Shown in pieces: positions 8,780 to 18,192 of a stretch of DNA of 53,284 bases. How positions within the stretch are numbered: the stretch's first letter is position 1; every line of letters begins with the position of its first letter. The stretch lies in contig CALKHR010000113.1 of NCBI GenBank assembly GCA_937988885.1, forward strand, positions 1 through 53,284, in the 5' to 3' direction. The DNA is from an uncultured Roseiflexaceae bacterium. Its GTDB lineage: Bacteria > Chloroflexota > Chloroflexia > Chloroflexales > Roseiflexaceae. The notes under the pieces are model-generated. The model had not been told where the DNA came from. It saw nothing but the letters and a program-made list of their open reading frames with translations, and did not search any database. A program made the translations under genes and the position numbers.

Positions 8780-10071
8780 TCGAGTTCAACAACGTTTCCA
8801 AGCGTTTTATTCTGCATAAAGATCGGCGCAACACGTTGCAAGAACGCATCACGGGCATCTTCCGGCCTCGCGTGAAGGGCGAGGAGTTCTGGGCGCTGCG
8901 CAATGTGAGTTTCCGCGTCGAGGAGGGCCAGAGCCTGGGCCTGATCGGCCACAACGGCGCTGGCAAGAGCACCATCCTCAAGCTGATGACGCGCATTCTG
9001 GAGCCAACCAGCGGCACGGTGAAGGTGAAAGGGCGCGTGGCGGCGCTGCTCGAATTGGGCAGCGGCTTCCACCCCGACCTCAGCGGGCGCGAGAATGTGT
9101 TCCTGAACGGCTCGCTGATGGGCTTCAGCCGCCGCGAGATGCAAAAAAAGCTCGATGAGATTATCGAATTCTCGGAGATCGGGCAATTCATCGATATGGA
9201 AGTCAAGCACTACTCATCGGGCATGTACACGCGCTTGGCGTTCGCGGTGGCCACAGCGGTCGATCCTGATATTCTGATCACCGATGAGGTGCTGGCGGTT
9301 GGCGATGAGGCGTTCCAGCGCAAGTGTATGGAGCGCATCTACAACTTCCGCACGCAGGGCAAGACGATCATCTTCGTGTCGCACGCGCTGGAGACGGTGC
9401 AGATGTTGTGCGACATCGCGGTGTGGATGGATCGTGGCGAGGTGCGCAAGGTTGGCGAGGCGCGCCCCGTGATCGAGGCGTATCTGGGCGATGTCAACCG
9501 CAAGGAGGCCGAGGCGCTGCGGGCGCAGAAGGAGGCCGAACAGGCCAACGAAGCCGCCGAAGAGGAACAGCAGCAAGAGCCTGAGGACAATCGCCGCCGT
9601 GGCACCTTCGAGGTGGAGATCACGAAGGTGGAGTTGCTCAATGCCGAGAACCAAACCCCAGCCGTGTTCAAGCCACACGAACAGGTGACATTGCGGATTC
9701 ACTACTCAGCATCGAAATGGATTCATCGGCCCGTGTTTGGTGTGGCGATCCACCATGAGAACGGCTTCTGGCTCACTGGTCCAAACACGCGCTTCGATCA
9801 ATTCGAGATACCCTCAATTGAGGGAACTGGTCATATCGATTTCGTCATCCCACACCTACCGCTCCTTGATGGGCGCTACCTTATCAGTGTATCGTGCTAT
9901 GATGAGCCGATCCTACATCCTTACGATAGTCATACCCACATGTACGAGTTGATAGTGCGAAGCGACGAAATGCACGAGCGCTACGGCGTACTGACGGTGA
10001 ATGGATACTGGGTTTGGAACGGGCAAACATCGCAACCTCTCGCATCGCTATCCAACAAGGAGAATAGTTAG
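8776..10071 (+). CDS. wzt: Wzt-like polysaccharide ABC transporter ATPase with C-terminal recognition domain
   Basis: 431 residues. The nucleotide-binding domain covers ~1-240: Walker A GHNGAGKST (~58-66), Q-loop region, signature YSSGM (~145-149), Walker B DILITDEVLAVGDEA. A charged Glu/Gln/Ala-rich linker (~235-275) leads to a beta-sandwich (~276-420) similar to the Wzt C-terminal domain, which in known O-antigen systems recognises the modified non-reducing end of the chain. The start is a TTG embedded in the stop of the permease gene (TTGA), with GGAGAGG upstream. A one-base gap separates its stop from the next ATG. Together with the preceding gene it forms an ABC exporter. Confidence 0.93.
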   Translation: MIEFNNVSKRFILHKDRRNTLQERITGIFRPRVKGEEFWALRNVSFRVEEGQSLGLIGHNGAGKSTILKLMTRILEPTSGTVKVKGRVAALLELGSGFHPDLSGRENVFLNGSLMGFSRREMQKKLDEIIEFSEIGQFIDMEVKHYSSGMYTRLAFAVATAVDPDILITDEVLAVGDEAFQRKCMERIYNFRTQGKTIIFVSHALETVQMLCDIAVWMDRGEVRKVGEARPVIEAYLGDVNRKEAEALRAQKEAEQANEAAEEEQQQEPEDNRRRGTFEVEITKVELLNAENQTPAVFKPHEQVTLRIHYSASKWIHRPVFGVAIHHENGFWLTGPNTRFDQFEIPSIEGTGHIDFVIPHLPLLDGRYLISVSCYDEPILHPYDSHTHMYELIVRSDEMHERYGVLTVNGYWVWNGQTSQPLASLSNKENS

Positions 10072-10072
10072 G

Positions 10073-13000
10073 ATGGATTCAGACAAACTCGCTGATACCT
10101 ACGATGCCTACTATTATGCTCATGGATGCGGTGTACCCTACGGGCGTATCGACGCTTGGCTTAACCATTTCAAGAACATTACCGATCATATTATCGGCAA
10201 ACTGCAGCCCCAAACACTATTAGATGCGGGTTGTGCGATGGGTCTCTTGGTCGAAGAGATGCGCAGGCGCGGGGTTGAGGCATTTGGTATCGATATATCG
10301 GAATACGCAATCAGCCAAGTGCATCCCGATGTCAAGCCGTACTGTTGGGTTGGCTCGGTGGCGGAGCCATTCCCGCAGAGCTACGATGTGATTGTGTGTA
10401 TTGAAGTGCTTGAGCACATGCCTCGCGAGGACGCAGAGCGAGCGATCGCAAATTTTTGCAGGCACGCCAAAAGTGTTTTGTTTTCTTCGACTCCATTCGA
10501 TTATCGAGAACCTACTCATTTTAATGTACAGCCAATTGAAGCTTGGGCTGCACTGTTTGCACAACACGGATTTTATCGGGATGTTGACTTCGATGCCTCG
10601 TTTATTTCGCCTTGGGCCATTCGCTTCGTCCCTAAACAAGAGCCAACCCAGCGTTTAATTCGCGATTACGAGCGTCGATTTTGGGAGTTGTGGAAAGAAA
10701 ATGTGGATCTGCGCAGCCTCTCTGTTGAAATGCGTAACGAGTTATCGAACACCGAGGGGCAGCGCATCCAAATACAATCGCTTGAGACACAGGTACAGCT
10801 TCTCAATACACAACTAACCCAACAACAACATCTTGTTTCGCTCCTTCAAGCGCAACTGGTTGAAAAAGAGGCCACACAGCAACAGTTAGAACAAACGCTT
10901 CAGGCGTTGCACACAACGATAGAGCAGAAAAACGCACATATCACTGAGCTTGAACAACTGCTCAGGCAAATTGAGAATGGGCGCGTGCTCAAAACATTAC
11001 AAGGCCTCAAAAATACAACAGAAATAGTGCGCAATAATGGGTTATTGGCAGCAGCCCGACAAACGCTCACGGTGCTGCGCACACCCCATCAGCCGAGCAT
11101 TCCTGCCCTTCCACAGCTCACGCCTCCAACAGCCTATGCCGCCTGGCTTGCGACACATGAGCCAAGTTCAGGCGAACTACTGCGTCAAAGTCAAGAAAGT
11201 GCGGCATTCGCCTATCGCCCGCTGCTCAGCGTTATCCTAACGCTTGATCTGCCAACTGTGTCAACGCTCCAGATGGCGATTGAATCGCTGCGTGCTCAGA
11301 CATATGGGCATTGGGAACTGTGTATAGTAGCGCACACTGCCGAATCCGCCCAAACGAAGGCGTTACTCGAAGCATACCAGAAGCATGAGAATCGCATTCG
11401 TGTGCAGTTTGTGGAGCAACATCAGGCCGCCAATCTGAATAGCGCGCTCAACATGGCGACCGGCGATTTTGTGCTGACGCTCGATCAAGCAGATCAGTTT
11501 GCGCCCGATGCACTGTATGAAATCGTCAAATTGCTCAATCGGCAAGGGAATGTGGATGTAGTCAATTTTGATCAAGACACGCTTTCGAAAGATGGCAAAA
11601 CCCGCCACAGCCCTTGGTTCAAGCCGCAACAATGGTCGCCCGAACTATTGCTTTCCGCTAATCTACTGGCACATGCCGCCATCCGTCGCTCACTCCTTGA
11701 ACAAGTAGGTGGTTTCGATGTGCAGATGGCCGAGGCACAAACGTGGGATGCCGCGTTCCGCGTGACAGAACGCACAAGCAACGTTGCGCATGTGCCACGC
11801 GTGCTATACCATCAACGACAACGCCAACCGCAAGCCACTCTCGCAGCGCAACAACGTGCGCTAACTGCACACCTCGCGCGACACCAAGGCAGCATCACTG
11901 CTCATCAATCGGGGCAAATCCGTGTACATTGGCCATTCTCTGGCACCAAGGTATCAATCTTGATCGCCACGAAGGATGAGGCTGAAACGCTGCGAACTTG
12001 TCTCAACGCGATTCTGACACGAACGCACTACGCAAAGTATGAAATTCTCGTGATCGACATGGGCAGTAGTGCGCCGAGCACTGCACAGTATTACGATGAA
12101 CTAGCGAACGAGCCACGTGTGCGCATTATCTCGTACAACGAGCCATTCAGCTATACGCAGGCCAACAACTACGGTGCCACACAAGCACAGGGCAGCGTGC
12201 TCATATTTCTGCGCCCAAACATCGAAGTGCTCGAAACCGATTGGCTGGTTGAGCTAGCCAGTTGGAGCGAGCGACCTGAGATCGGGATTGTCGGCGGCAA
12301 AATCCTTGGTCCCGACTATACTATCGAGCATGCGGGTATTGTATTGGGCCTTAACAATGGCCTGTTCCACGGCGCTGCGGAAGGCGAAAGCGGCCCATTC
12401 GGCTCAACAGAATGGTATCGTGACTGCATTGGAGTATCTGGCGCCTGCATTACCATGCGACGCGATGCGTTCGAGCAATTGGGTGGCTTCGACCCGAACT
12501 ACCAGCGCGCGTTTTACGATACCGATATCGGGCTACGCACGGTAGCAGCGGGGCTGCGCGTGGTCTACACGCCCTTCGCACGGTTGCGACAATTCGATCG
12601 ACGGGCTGATACACACCCCGCATCGCTTACCGACCTCCTGCGTGCAACCATGCGGATCGCGCCGCAAGCACAGACAGGCGACCCGTTCTTTAGTCCAAAC
12701 CTATCGTTGGATGATACACGGCCTACAATCGCTCGCAATAGGGAGCAATCCATACATATGTCGAGCGTGCTAGCTAAAGTGGGCTTGGTCGAGCCATTAC
12801 TGATTGGCACCCCGCTTGAACAGAGTTGGTCGAATATACCGCAGCATCCCCCAACAGGCGACGGGAAGAGCATTGCGATTGTCTCTTGCGATCTCAACCC
12901 AACAACCACATCGCAATTGCTGTTTGATCTGGCTTGTAGCCTTGTCAAACAGGGTTACACCATCACCGTCTTTTCGCCGATCGATGGGCCATTGCTAGTG

Positions 13001-13933
13001 CGTTATGCTCAAGCAAATATCAGGGTTGTAGTCGAGCCAACGCTGCTGAACGATGCGCGAACGGCATTCACCTTACTACGCGATTACAATGCCGCATTAG
13101 TGAACACTATTGCAGGTTGGCGAGCTACTTACGCTGCGAAAGCCGCCGGCATAACGTGTATCTGGTGGCTTCACGAACCACTGCCCTCTCAACATCAACA
13201 ACTTGCTGAAGCTCTTGAAGTGGCTGATGCGTTGCTCTTCCCATCTCAAGCTGTCGCTGCACATTATCGGCACCTAGTTGCCGCCGAGAAGTGCCATATC
13301 GTACACATTAGCCTTGAACAGGCGCTTCCGCCCTCGACACCATCGCCTTTCGCAAAGCAGTCTGACGTGCTCAAACTGACCAACGTCGCCCCGATTGAGC
13401 CTCGTCAGGGGCAGGATATGGTGATACAAGCAATAGCCGCCCTACCTGTCGTTGTACGCGAACAACTCCACGTATACATCGTTGGGCCAATACAAGATTG
13501 GCAGTTCTATACCGAGTTACAACGTCTAGCTCAATCTCTGACCAATGTGTTCATCATCAACGAAAATTTGCTGGAACGCATGCAAGCCTATCTCGCCCAT
13601 GCAGATCTGGTCGTTGATGTCTCTCACGATGCAGCCCAAAGCATTGCGGTCTCAGAGGCGATGCGTTATGAGAAGGCCATTATCGTCAGCAAGGATAGCA
13701 GTTCTGCCGAAATGATCGAGCACGATCATAATGGGGTGATTATCGAGCGTACCGCCGAAGCGCTTGCGCAGGCGATCCAGCAACTGCACGGGCAACCCGA
13801 GCGTATCCGAGCGCTAGGAGCCAATGCGAACACCACATTCCAACAATCCTTAGCGCCTCAGATTGTCGGCGAACAACTTGGGAAGCTTTTTGCCGGATTG
13901 ATGAATGACAAACGCTCGATGAGCGAACGATGA
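10073..13933 (+). CDS. Multidomain methyltransferase-GT2-GT2-GT4 protein
   Basis: 1286 residues. The order is a class I SAM methyltransferase (~20-205, TLLDAGCAMGLLVEEM for SAM binding and IVCIEVLEHM), a coiled coil (~225-310) ending in IENGRVLKTLQGL, a first GT2 domain (~380-600, PLLSVILTLD), a second GT2 domain (~623-850, KVSILIATKDEAETLRTCL) and a GT4-like C-terminus (~930-1280). Likely job: adding several sugars, and a methyl group, to the growing glycan. Both GT2 domains look altered at the metal-binding site: the first reads LDQAD where LDxDD is usual, the second LRPNIEV where LNNDTEV is usual. One or both may be inactive. The ATG at 10073 is chosen because it follows AAGGAG and lies one base after the upstream stop. 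Base composition is less GC-rich than in the neighbours. Confidence 0.85.
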   Translation: MDSDKLADTYDAYYYAHGCGVPYGRIDAWLNHFKNITDHIIGKLQPQTLLDAGCAMGLLVEEMRRRGVEAFGIDISEYAISQVHPDVKPYCWVGSVAEPFPQSYDVIVCIEVLEHMPREDAERAIANFCRHAKSVLFSSTPFDYREPTHFNVQPIEAWAALFAQHGFYRDVDFDASFISPWAIRFVPKQEPTQRLIRDYERRFWELWKENVDLRSLSVEMRNELSNTEGQRIQIQSLETQVQLLNTQLTQQQHLVSLLQAQLVEKEATQQQLEQTLQALHTTIEQKNAHITELEQLLRQIENGRVLKTLQGLKNTTEIVRNNGLLAAARQTLTVLRTPHQPSIPALPQLTPPTAYAAWLATHEPSSGELLRQSQESAAFAYRPLLSVILTLDLPTVSTLQMAIESLRAQTYGHWELCIVAHTAESAQTKALLEAYQKHENRIRVQFVEQHQAANLNSALNMATGDFVLTLDQADQFAPDALYEIVKLLNRQGNVDVVNFDQDTLSKDGKTRHSPWFKPQQWSPELLLSANLLAHAAIRRSLLEQVGGFDVQMAEAQTWDAAFRVTERTSNVAHVPRVLYHQRQRQPQATLAAQQRALTAHLARHQGSITAHQSGQIRVHWPFSGTKVSILIATKDEAETLRTCLNAILTRTHYAKYEILVIDMGSSAPSTAQYYDELANEPRVRIISYNEPFSYTQANNYGATQAQGSVLIFLRPNIEVLETDWLVELASWSERPEIGIVGGKILGPDYTIEHAGIVLGLNNGLFHGAAEGESGPFGSTEWYRDCIGVSGACITMRRDAFEQLGGFDPNYQRAFYDTDIGLRTVAAGLRVVYTPFARLRQFDRRADTHPASLTDLLRATMRIAPQAQTGDPFFSPNLSLDDTRPTIARNREQSIHMSSVLAKVGLVEPLLIGTPLEQSWSNIPQHPPTGDGKSIAIVSCDLNPTTTSQLLFDLACSLVKQGYTITVFSPIDGPLLVRYAQANIRVVVEPTLLNDARTAFTLLRDYNAALVNTIAGWRATYAAKAAGITCIWWLHEPLPSQHQQLAEALEVADALLFPSQAVAAHYRHLVAAEKCHIVHISLEQALPPSTPSPFAKQSDVLKLTNVAPIEPRQGQDMVIQAIAALPVVVREQLHVYIVGPIQDWQFYTELQRLAQSLTNVFIINENLLERMQAYLAHADLVVDVSHDAAQSIAVSEAMRYEKAIIVSKDSSSAEMIEHDHNGVIIERTAEALAQAIQQLHGQPERIRALGANANTTFQQSLAPQIVGEQLGKLFAGLMNDKRSMSER

Positions 13934-13949
13934 ACGTGCCCATCATACC

Positions 13950-15395
13950 ATGAGCGACACTACCAAAAACCATTCGATGAAACGCGCCTTGCTGATCAGC
14001 ACCGATGTGATTGGGCCAGATATGGCCGGGCCGGGCATCCGCGTGTGGGAACTGGCCCGCGCGCTCTCGACGGTGTGCGATGTGACGGTGGCCGCGCCCC
14101 GCGTGCCCGACACGTCGCCGCCCGAGTTTCGGCTGATCTCCTACCCGATCCGGCAGGCGGGTGCGCTCTCGCCGGCGTTGGCGCAGGCCGACTTGGTGAT
14201 GGGCCAGGGCTTGGTGTTCACCGCGCATCCCGAGGTGCTCGCATCGGGCTTGCCGCTGGCGATCGACCTGTACGACCCCGAGTTGCTCGAATCGCTACAC
14301 TTCGAGAACGGCCAATCCTACGAGTTGATCGCGGCTGAGCATCAGCGCTACGTCCACCAGATGATGGTGATGCTGCGCAAGGGCGATTTCTTCTTCTGCG
14401 CCACCGAGCGCCAACGCGATTACTGGATCGGTGCGCTGAGCGCGTTTGGGCGCATCAACGTGCCAAACTACAGCCGCGACCTGTCGCTACGCTCGCTGAT
14501 CGATCTCGTGCCGTCGGGCATACCGAGCGAGCCACCCAGCGCGACCCGCCCGGTGCTGCGCGGCGTGCATCCCGCGATCGGGCCGGATGCGCGGCTGTTC
14601 CTGTGGGCGGGCGGGCTGTGGCACTGGTTCGAGCCGCAACTGCTGGTGCGCGCGGCAGCCGCCCTGCAAGATGAACTGCCGCAGTTGCGGATCTGCTTCT
14701 TCGCGGGCGCGCGGCCCAACCCGTATGGCGAGCCGTACCGCACACCCACCGGAGAGCGGGCCTACCAACTGGCGGCGGAACTCGGCGTGCTCAACCGCTC
14801 GGTGATCTTTCTGGAGGATTGGGTGCCCTACGCCGAACGGGGCGCGTACTTGGCCGAGGCCGATGTGGGTGTCTCCTCGCACCTCGATGGCGTTGAGACG
14901 CGCTTCGCCTTCCGCACCCGCTTGCTCGATTACATCTGGGCGCGTTTGCCTGTGCTGAGCAGCGCGGGCGATAGCTTGGGCACCGAGATCGCTGAGGCTG
15001 GCGCTGGCGAGTTGGTGCCGATCGGCGATCTCGATGGCTGGATCACGGCGATCCGGCGCATGTACCACGACGATGGGCACCGCGCGGCGTGCCGGGCCGC
15101 AGCCGAGAAATTGGCCAGCAAATACACCTGGGAGCGCGTCGCGCAGCCGTTGATCAACTTCTGCCGCACCGCCCAGCACACGCCCGACGGCGACCTGATG
15201 CGCGACCTGATCGCCAGCCAAACGCCCGATCCCGATGCGGCGCTGCGCCAACAACTGCACGAACAAGCTCAGCATATCGCCAAACTGACAGCGGAGATCG
15301 AGCGGAAGAACCAACACATCAGCGAACTCGAAGCGCTGCTGGAGCGTATTCAGAATGGGCGTGTGATGCGCCTGCTGCGGCGGCTGCACGGCTAA
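13950..15395 (+). CDS. GT4 glycosyltransferase with C-terminal coiled coil
   Basis: 481 residues. The GT-B fold opens with RALLISTDVIGPDMAGPGIRVWELARALS (Gly-rich loop of the acceptor domain). Donor-domain features include LFLWAGGLWHWFEP (~210-224), ARPNPYGEPYRTP and VGVSSHLDGVETRFAFRTRLLDYIWARLPVL in place of the canonical E-x7-E. The last ~50 residues are a coiled coil ending EALLERIQNGRVMRLLRRL, nearly the same tail as inside the preceding protein. The gene begins 16 bases after its neighbour; no strong ribosome site is visible before 13950, and a second ATG at 13977 is possible. The C-terminal coiled coil may tether it to partner enzymes. The sugar donor is unknown. Confidence 0.85.
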   Translation: MSDTTKNHSMKRALLISTDVIGPDMAGPGIRVWELARALSTVCDVTVAAPRVPDTSPPEFRLISYPIRQAGALSPALAQADLVMGQGLVFTAHPEVLASGLPLAIDLYDPELLESLHFENGQSYELIAAEHQRYVHQMMVMLRKGDFFFCATERQRDYWIGALSAFGRINVPNYSRDLSLRSLIDLVPSGIPSEPPSATRPVLRGVHPAIGPDARLFLWAGGLWHWFEPQLLVRAAAALQDELPQLRICFFAGARPNPYGEPYRTPTGERAYQLAAELGVLNRSVIFLEDWVPYAERGAYLAEADVGVSSHLDGVETRFAFRTRLLDYIWARLPVLSSAGDSLGTEIAEAGAGELVPIGDLDGWITAIRRMYHDDGHRAACRAAAEKLASKYTWERVAQPLINFCRTAQHTPDGDLMRDLIASQTPDPDAALRQQLHEQAQHIAKLTAEIERKNQHISELEALLERIQNGRVMRLLRRLHG

Positions 15396-15411
15396 ATTGA
15401 GGTTGCGATCC

Positions 15412-17187
15412 ATGGCACACATTCTCCTGATAATCCACGATGTGGTGGGCAGCGCGATGGCGGGGCCTGGTATCCGCGCCCTGGAGTTGGCCCGCGTGCT
15501 CGCCACCGAGCACGACGTGACGCTGGCCACCCCGCGCCCCGCCGATAACCTGCCCGATACGCTGAAGGGCGTGGTGTACACCTGGGGCGATGCGCAGAGC
15601 CTCGCGCCCGCACTCGACGAGGCCGAACTGATCGTCGCCAATGCGTATGTGCTCGACGGCCACCCCGAACTTGCCGAGCGCCGCGTGCCCCTAGTGCTCG
15701 ATATGTACGATCCCACGCCGCTCGAAAACTTGGCGCTGTGGCGCAACCGCTCCCCCGAAGAACGCCTCGCCCAGAGCCGCCGCGACATCGATCTGCTTGG
15801 GCGACAACTGCGCGCTGGCGATTGCTTCTTGTGCGCCACCGAGCGCCAACGCGACCTCTACTTGGGCGCACTGCTGACCTTGGGGCGCGTGGCCCCCGAC
15901 CTCGCCGACGCCGACCCAACCCTACGCGGATTGCTGCGTGTGGTGCCGTTCGGCTTATCGAACGAGCCGCCCGCGCCGCTGCCGCCGCCCTGGGAGCCGC
16001 TGCCGAACGAGCAGGTGATCCTCTGGTCGGGCGGGCTGTGGGACTGGATGGACCCGCTCACGCTGATCCGCGCGATGCCCAAGGTGCTGAACGCCGCGCC
16101 GAACGCGCGCTTGGTGTTCCTGGCGGGCAAGCATCCCGGCACGGCGGGCAGCATGACCATGCCCGATCAGGCGCGAGCACTGGCGGCGGAGTTGGGCTTG
16201 AGCGACACGCAGGTGACATTCGTTGACCATTGGCTGCCCTACAACAAACGCTCGGGGGCGCTGCTCGCCGCAAAGGTGGCGGTATACCTGCACGAGGACA
16301 GCCTCGAAACCGCCTATGCCGCTGTGCGCTCGCGCTTCCTCGATCATCTGTGGGCCGGGCTGCCAAGCCTGGTGAGCGATGGCGACGCGGCGGCGGCGCT
16401 GGTGAAGCAGCACGGCCTGGGGCGCGTCGCCAAGCCGGGCGATGTGGAGAGCACCGCAGACGCCTTGCTGGCGCTGCTCACCAATCCCGATGAGTTGGCC
16501 GCCTGTGCCGCGCAAGCGCGCGCATTGGCCCACACCTTCACGTGGGAGGCTGTGGCGCAGCCGCTGCTGGAGTTCTGCCGCAACCCGCAGATGACCGCCG
16601 AGCGCCCCGCGCCGCGCCCGCAACCCATCACGCCGCCCAAGCCCGAGGAACTGCCCGAAATGCCCTCCGCCGAGCAACTCGACGCCGAGTTTGCGCAGCG
16701 TGTAGCCGAACGCGATCAGCGCGCCCGTGAGCGCGATGCCCACCGCAACGAGTTGTTGCAAGCCCTAGCGGCCAGTTACCGCCTGCCCGAGCCGCAAGCG
16801 CCCGCCGGACTAGTTGGCCGTGTCAAGCGCGTGCTGTTCGATCACCTGGTGCGACCGTTTATCGCGCCGCTGCTGGCCCAGCAAAACGAGTACAACGCAG
16901 CGGTGGTGCGCGCCTTCGATGCGCTCGCTGAGCACGCCGATAGCAACCGCAGCGATCTGTTCACGCAACTGGATGTGCTGGATATTCAGCAACGCCAACG
17001 GCGCGAACTCCAGAGCGCCCGCATCTATGCCGATATGCACGCCAATCTCGCCACGCTTGAGCAGCACACGCAGCAGCACATTCAGACGTTGCGTGCCCTG
17101 ATCGAGGATCTGGACGCTACGGATTCGCAGCTCGCCGCCGCGATCGCGAATATGACGCCTGTTCCGCCCTCCAACGAGCAGCCGTGA
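15412..17187 (+). CDS. GT4 glycosyltransferase with long C-terminal helical tail
   Basis: 591 residues. It is related to the preceding gene over the GT-B core (same DVVGSAMAGPGIRALELARVL opening, ILWSGGLWDWMDPLTLIRAMP, and LETAYAAVRSRFLDHLWAGLPSL near the donor site). Residues ~395-430 are Pro-rich. The rest is a charged helical tail with GRVKRVLFDHLVRPFIAPLL (~465-485), which looks amphipathic and membrane-associating, then coiled coil to the end. The ATG at 15412 is preferred over an in-frame TTG five codons earlier; GAGG lies ten bases upstream. The two genes are probably an old tandem duplication. Cytoplasmic, peripheral to the membrane. Confidence 0.85.
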   Translation: MAHILLIIHDVVGSAMAGPGIRALELARVLATEHDVTLATPRPADNLPDTLKGVVYTWGDAQSLAPALDEAELIVANAYVLDGHPELAERRVPLVLDMYDPTPLENLALWRNRSPEERLAQSRRDIDLLGRQLRAGDCFLCATERQRDLYLGALLTLGRVAPDLADADPTLRGLLRVVPFGLSNEPPAPLPPPWEPLPNEQVILWSGGLWDWMDPLTLIRAMPKVLNAAPNARLVFLAGKHPGTAGSMTMPDQARALAAELGLSDTQVTFVDHWLPYNKRSGALLAAKVAVYLHEDSLETAYAAVRSRFLDHLWAGLPSLVSDGDAAAALVKQHGLGRVAKPGDVESTADALLALLTNPDELAACAAQARALAHTFTWEAVAQPLLEFCRNPQMTAERPAPRPQPITPPKPEELPEMPSAEQLDAEFAQRVAERDQRARERDAHRNELLQALAASYRLPEPQAPAGLVGRVKRVLFDHLVRPFIAPLLAQQNEYNAAVVRAFDALAEHADSNRSDLFTQLDVLDIQQRQRRELQSARIYADMHANLATLEQHTQQHIQTLRALIEDLDATDSQLAAAIANMTPVPPSNEQP

Positions 17188-17203
17188 AAGGAGGGAAACT
17201 GGC

Positions 17204-18175
17204 ATGAAGGCAACGGTGATAGTGCTCAGTTGGAACGGGGCCGACGAACTGCCCGCCTGCCTCGATGCGGTGCTGGCGCAGCAGGGCGCCACACCCGATC
17301 TGCTGGTGGTCGATAACGGCTCCACCGACGGCGCGCTGGAGTTGTTGCGCGAGCGATATGCGCAAGTGCGGCGGGTCGAGAATGGCCGCAACCTAGGCTT
17401 CGCGGGCGGCATGAACGTGGGCATCCGCACGCTGATGAGCGATCCTGTGCCGCCAGACGTGATCGTGCTGCTGAACCAGGATACGATCGTCTCGCCGGAT
17501 TGGTTGGCGAACCTGCTGCGGCCCTTCGAACAGAACCCGCAGATCGGCGCGGTCGGCTGCAAGATCTATTACCCCGATGGCCGCACCCTACAACACGCCG
17601 GAGCGAAGATCTTGCCCGGACGTCAGGTCACCGTGCACTTCGGCCACGGCAAGCCCGACAACGGCCAGTTCGACCAACCGGGCGAGATGGAGTACGTGAC
17701 GGGCGCGGCGATGGGCCTGCGCACCAGCGCCCTGCGGGAGGTCGGCCTGTTCGACGAGGGCTACAATCCAGCCTACTACGAGGAGGTCGATCTGTGCTGG
17801 CGATTGCGACGCGCCGATTATCTGGTACACTATGCACCAGCAGCAACGTTACGCCATGCCGAGGGAACATCGAGCCACGATAGTTCGCGTTTGTTCACAC
17901 TCGTGAACCGTAACCGCATGCGCTACGCCATCAAGACCCTACCGAGCGAGCGCCTGTGGGACGAGTTTGTGGTGGCCGAACGCCTCCACGCGCGTCACGT
18001 TGATCCAGATTCGTCTCTTGCACGGCTGTTGATGCGCACCTACCTGGAAGGAATTTTGTTGCGCAATGAGTGGGTCGCCGCCCGCGCGCGCTATCACGCG
18101 ATGACGACGACTGAAGCCACGGCCATCAAACAGATCTGCGTTGACCTGCGCGCCGATCTGATCCGTGCTCCTTAA
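17204..18175 (+). CDS. GT2 family glycosyltransferase (rhamnosyltransferase-like)
   Basis: 323 residues with a GT-A fold. The opening is ATVIVLSWNGADELPACLDAVL, followed by LLVVDNGSTDG (nucleotide binding), NLGFAGGMNVGI and LLNQDTIVSPDWL (an intact metal-binding Asp). GAAMGLRTSALREVGLFDEGYNPAYYEEVDLCWRLR carries the catalytic ED-type segment. The pattern is that of WbbL-like rhamnosyl- or similar transferases acting on lipid-linked glycans. It has the best ribosome site of the cluster (AAAGGAGGG, nine bases before ATG). In contrast to the two GT2 domains of the large upstream protein, its motifs are complete. Confidence 0.9.
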   Translation: MKATVIVLSWNGADELPACLDAVLAQQGATPDLLVVDNGSTDGALELLRERYAQVRRVENGRNLGFAGGMNVGIRTLMSDPVPPDVIVLLNQDTIVSPDWLANLLRPFEQNPQIGAVGCKIYYPDGRTLQHAGAKILPGRQVTVHFGHGKPDNGQFDQPGEMEYVTGAAMGLRTSALREVGLFDEGYNPAYYEEVDLCWRLRRADYLVHYAPAATLRHAEGTSSHDSSRLFTLVNRNRMRYAIKTLPSERLWDEFVVAERLHARHVDPDSSLARLLMRTYLEGILLRNEWVAARARYHAMTTTEATAIKQICVDLRADLIRAP

Positions 18176-18192
18176 CTGCGCAAAAGGTGATG

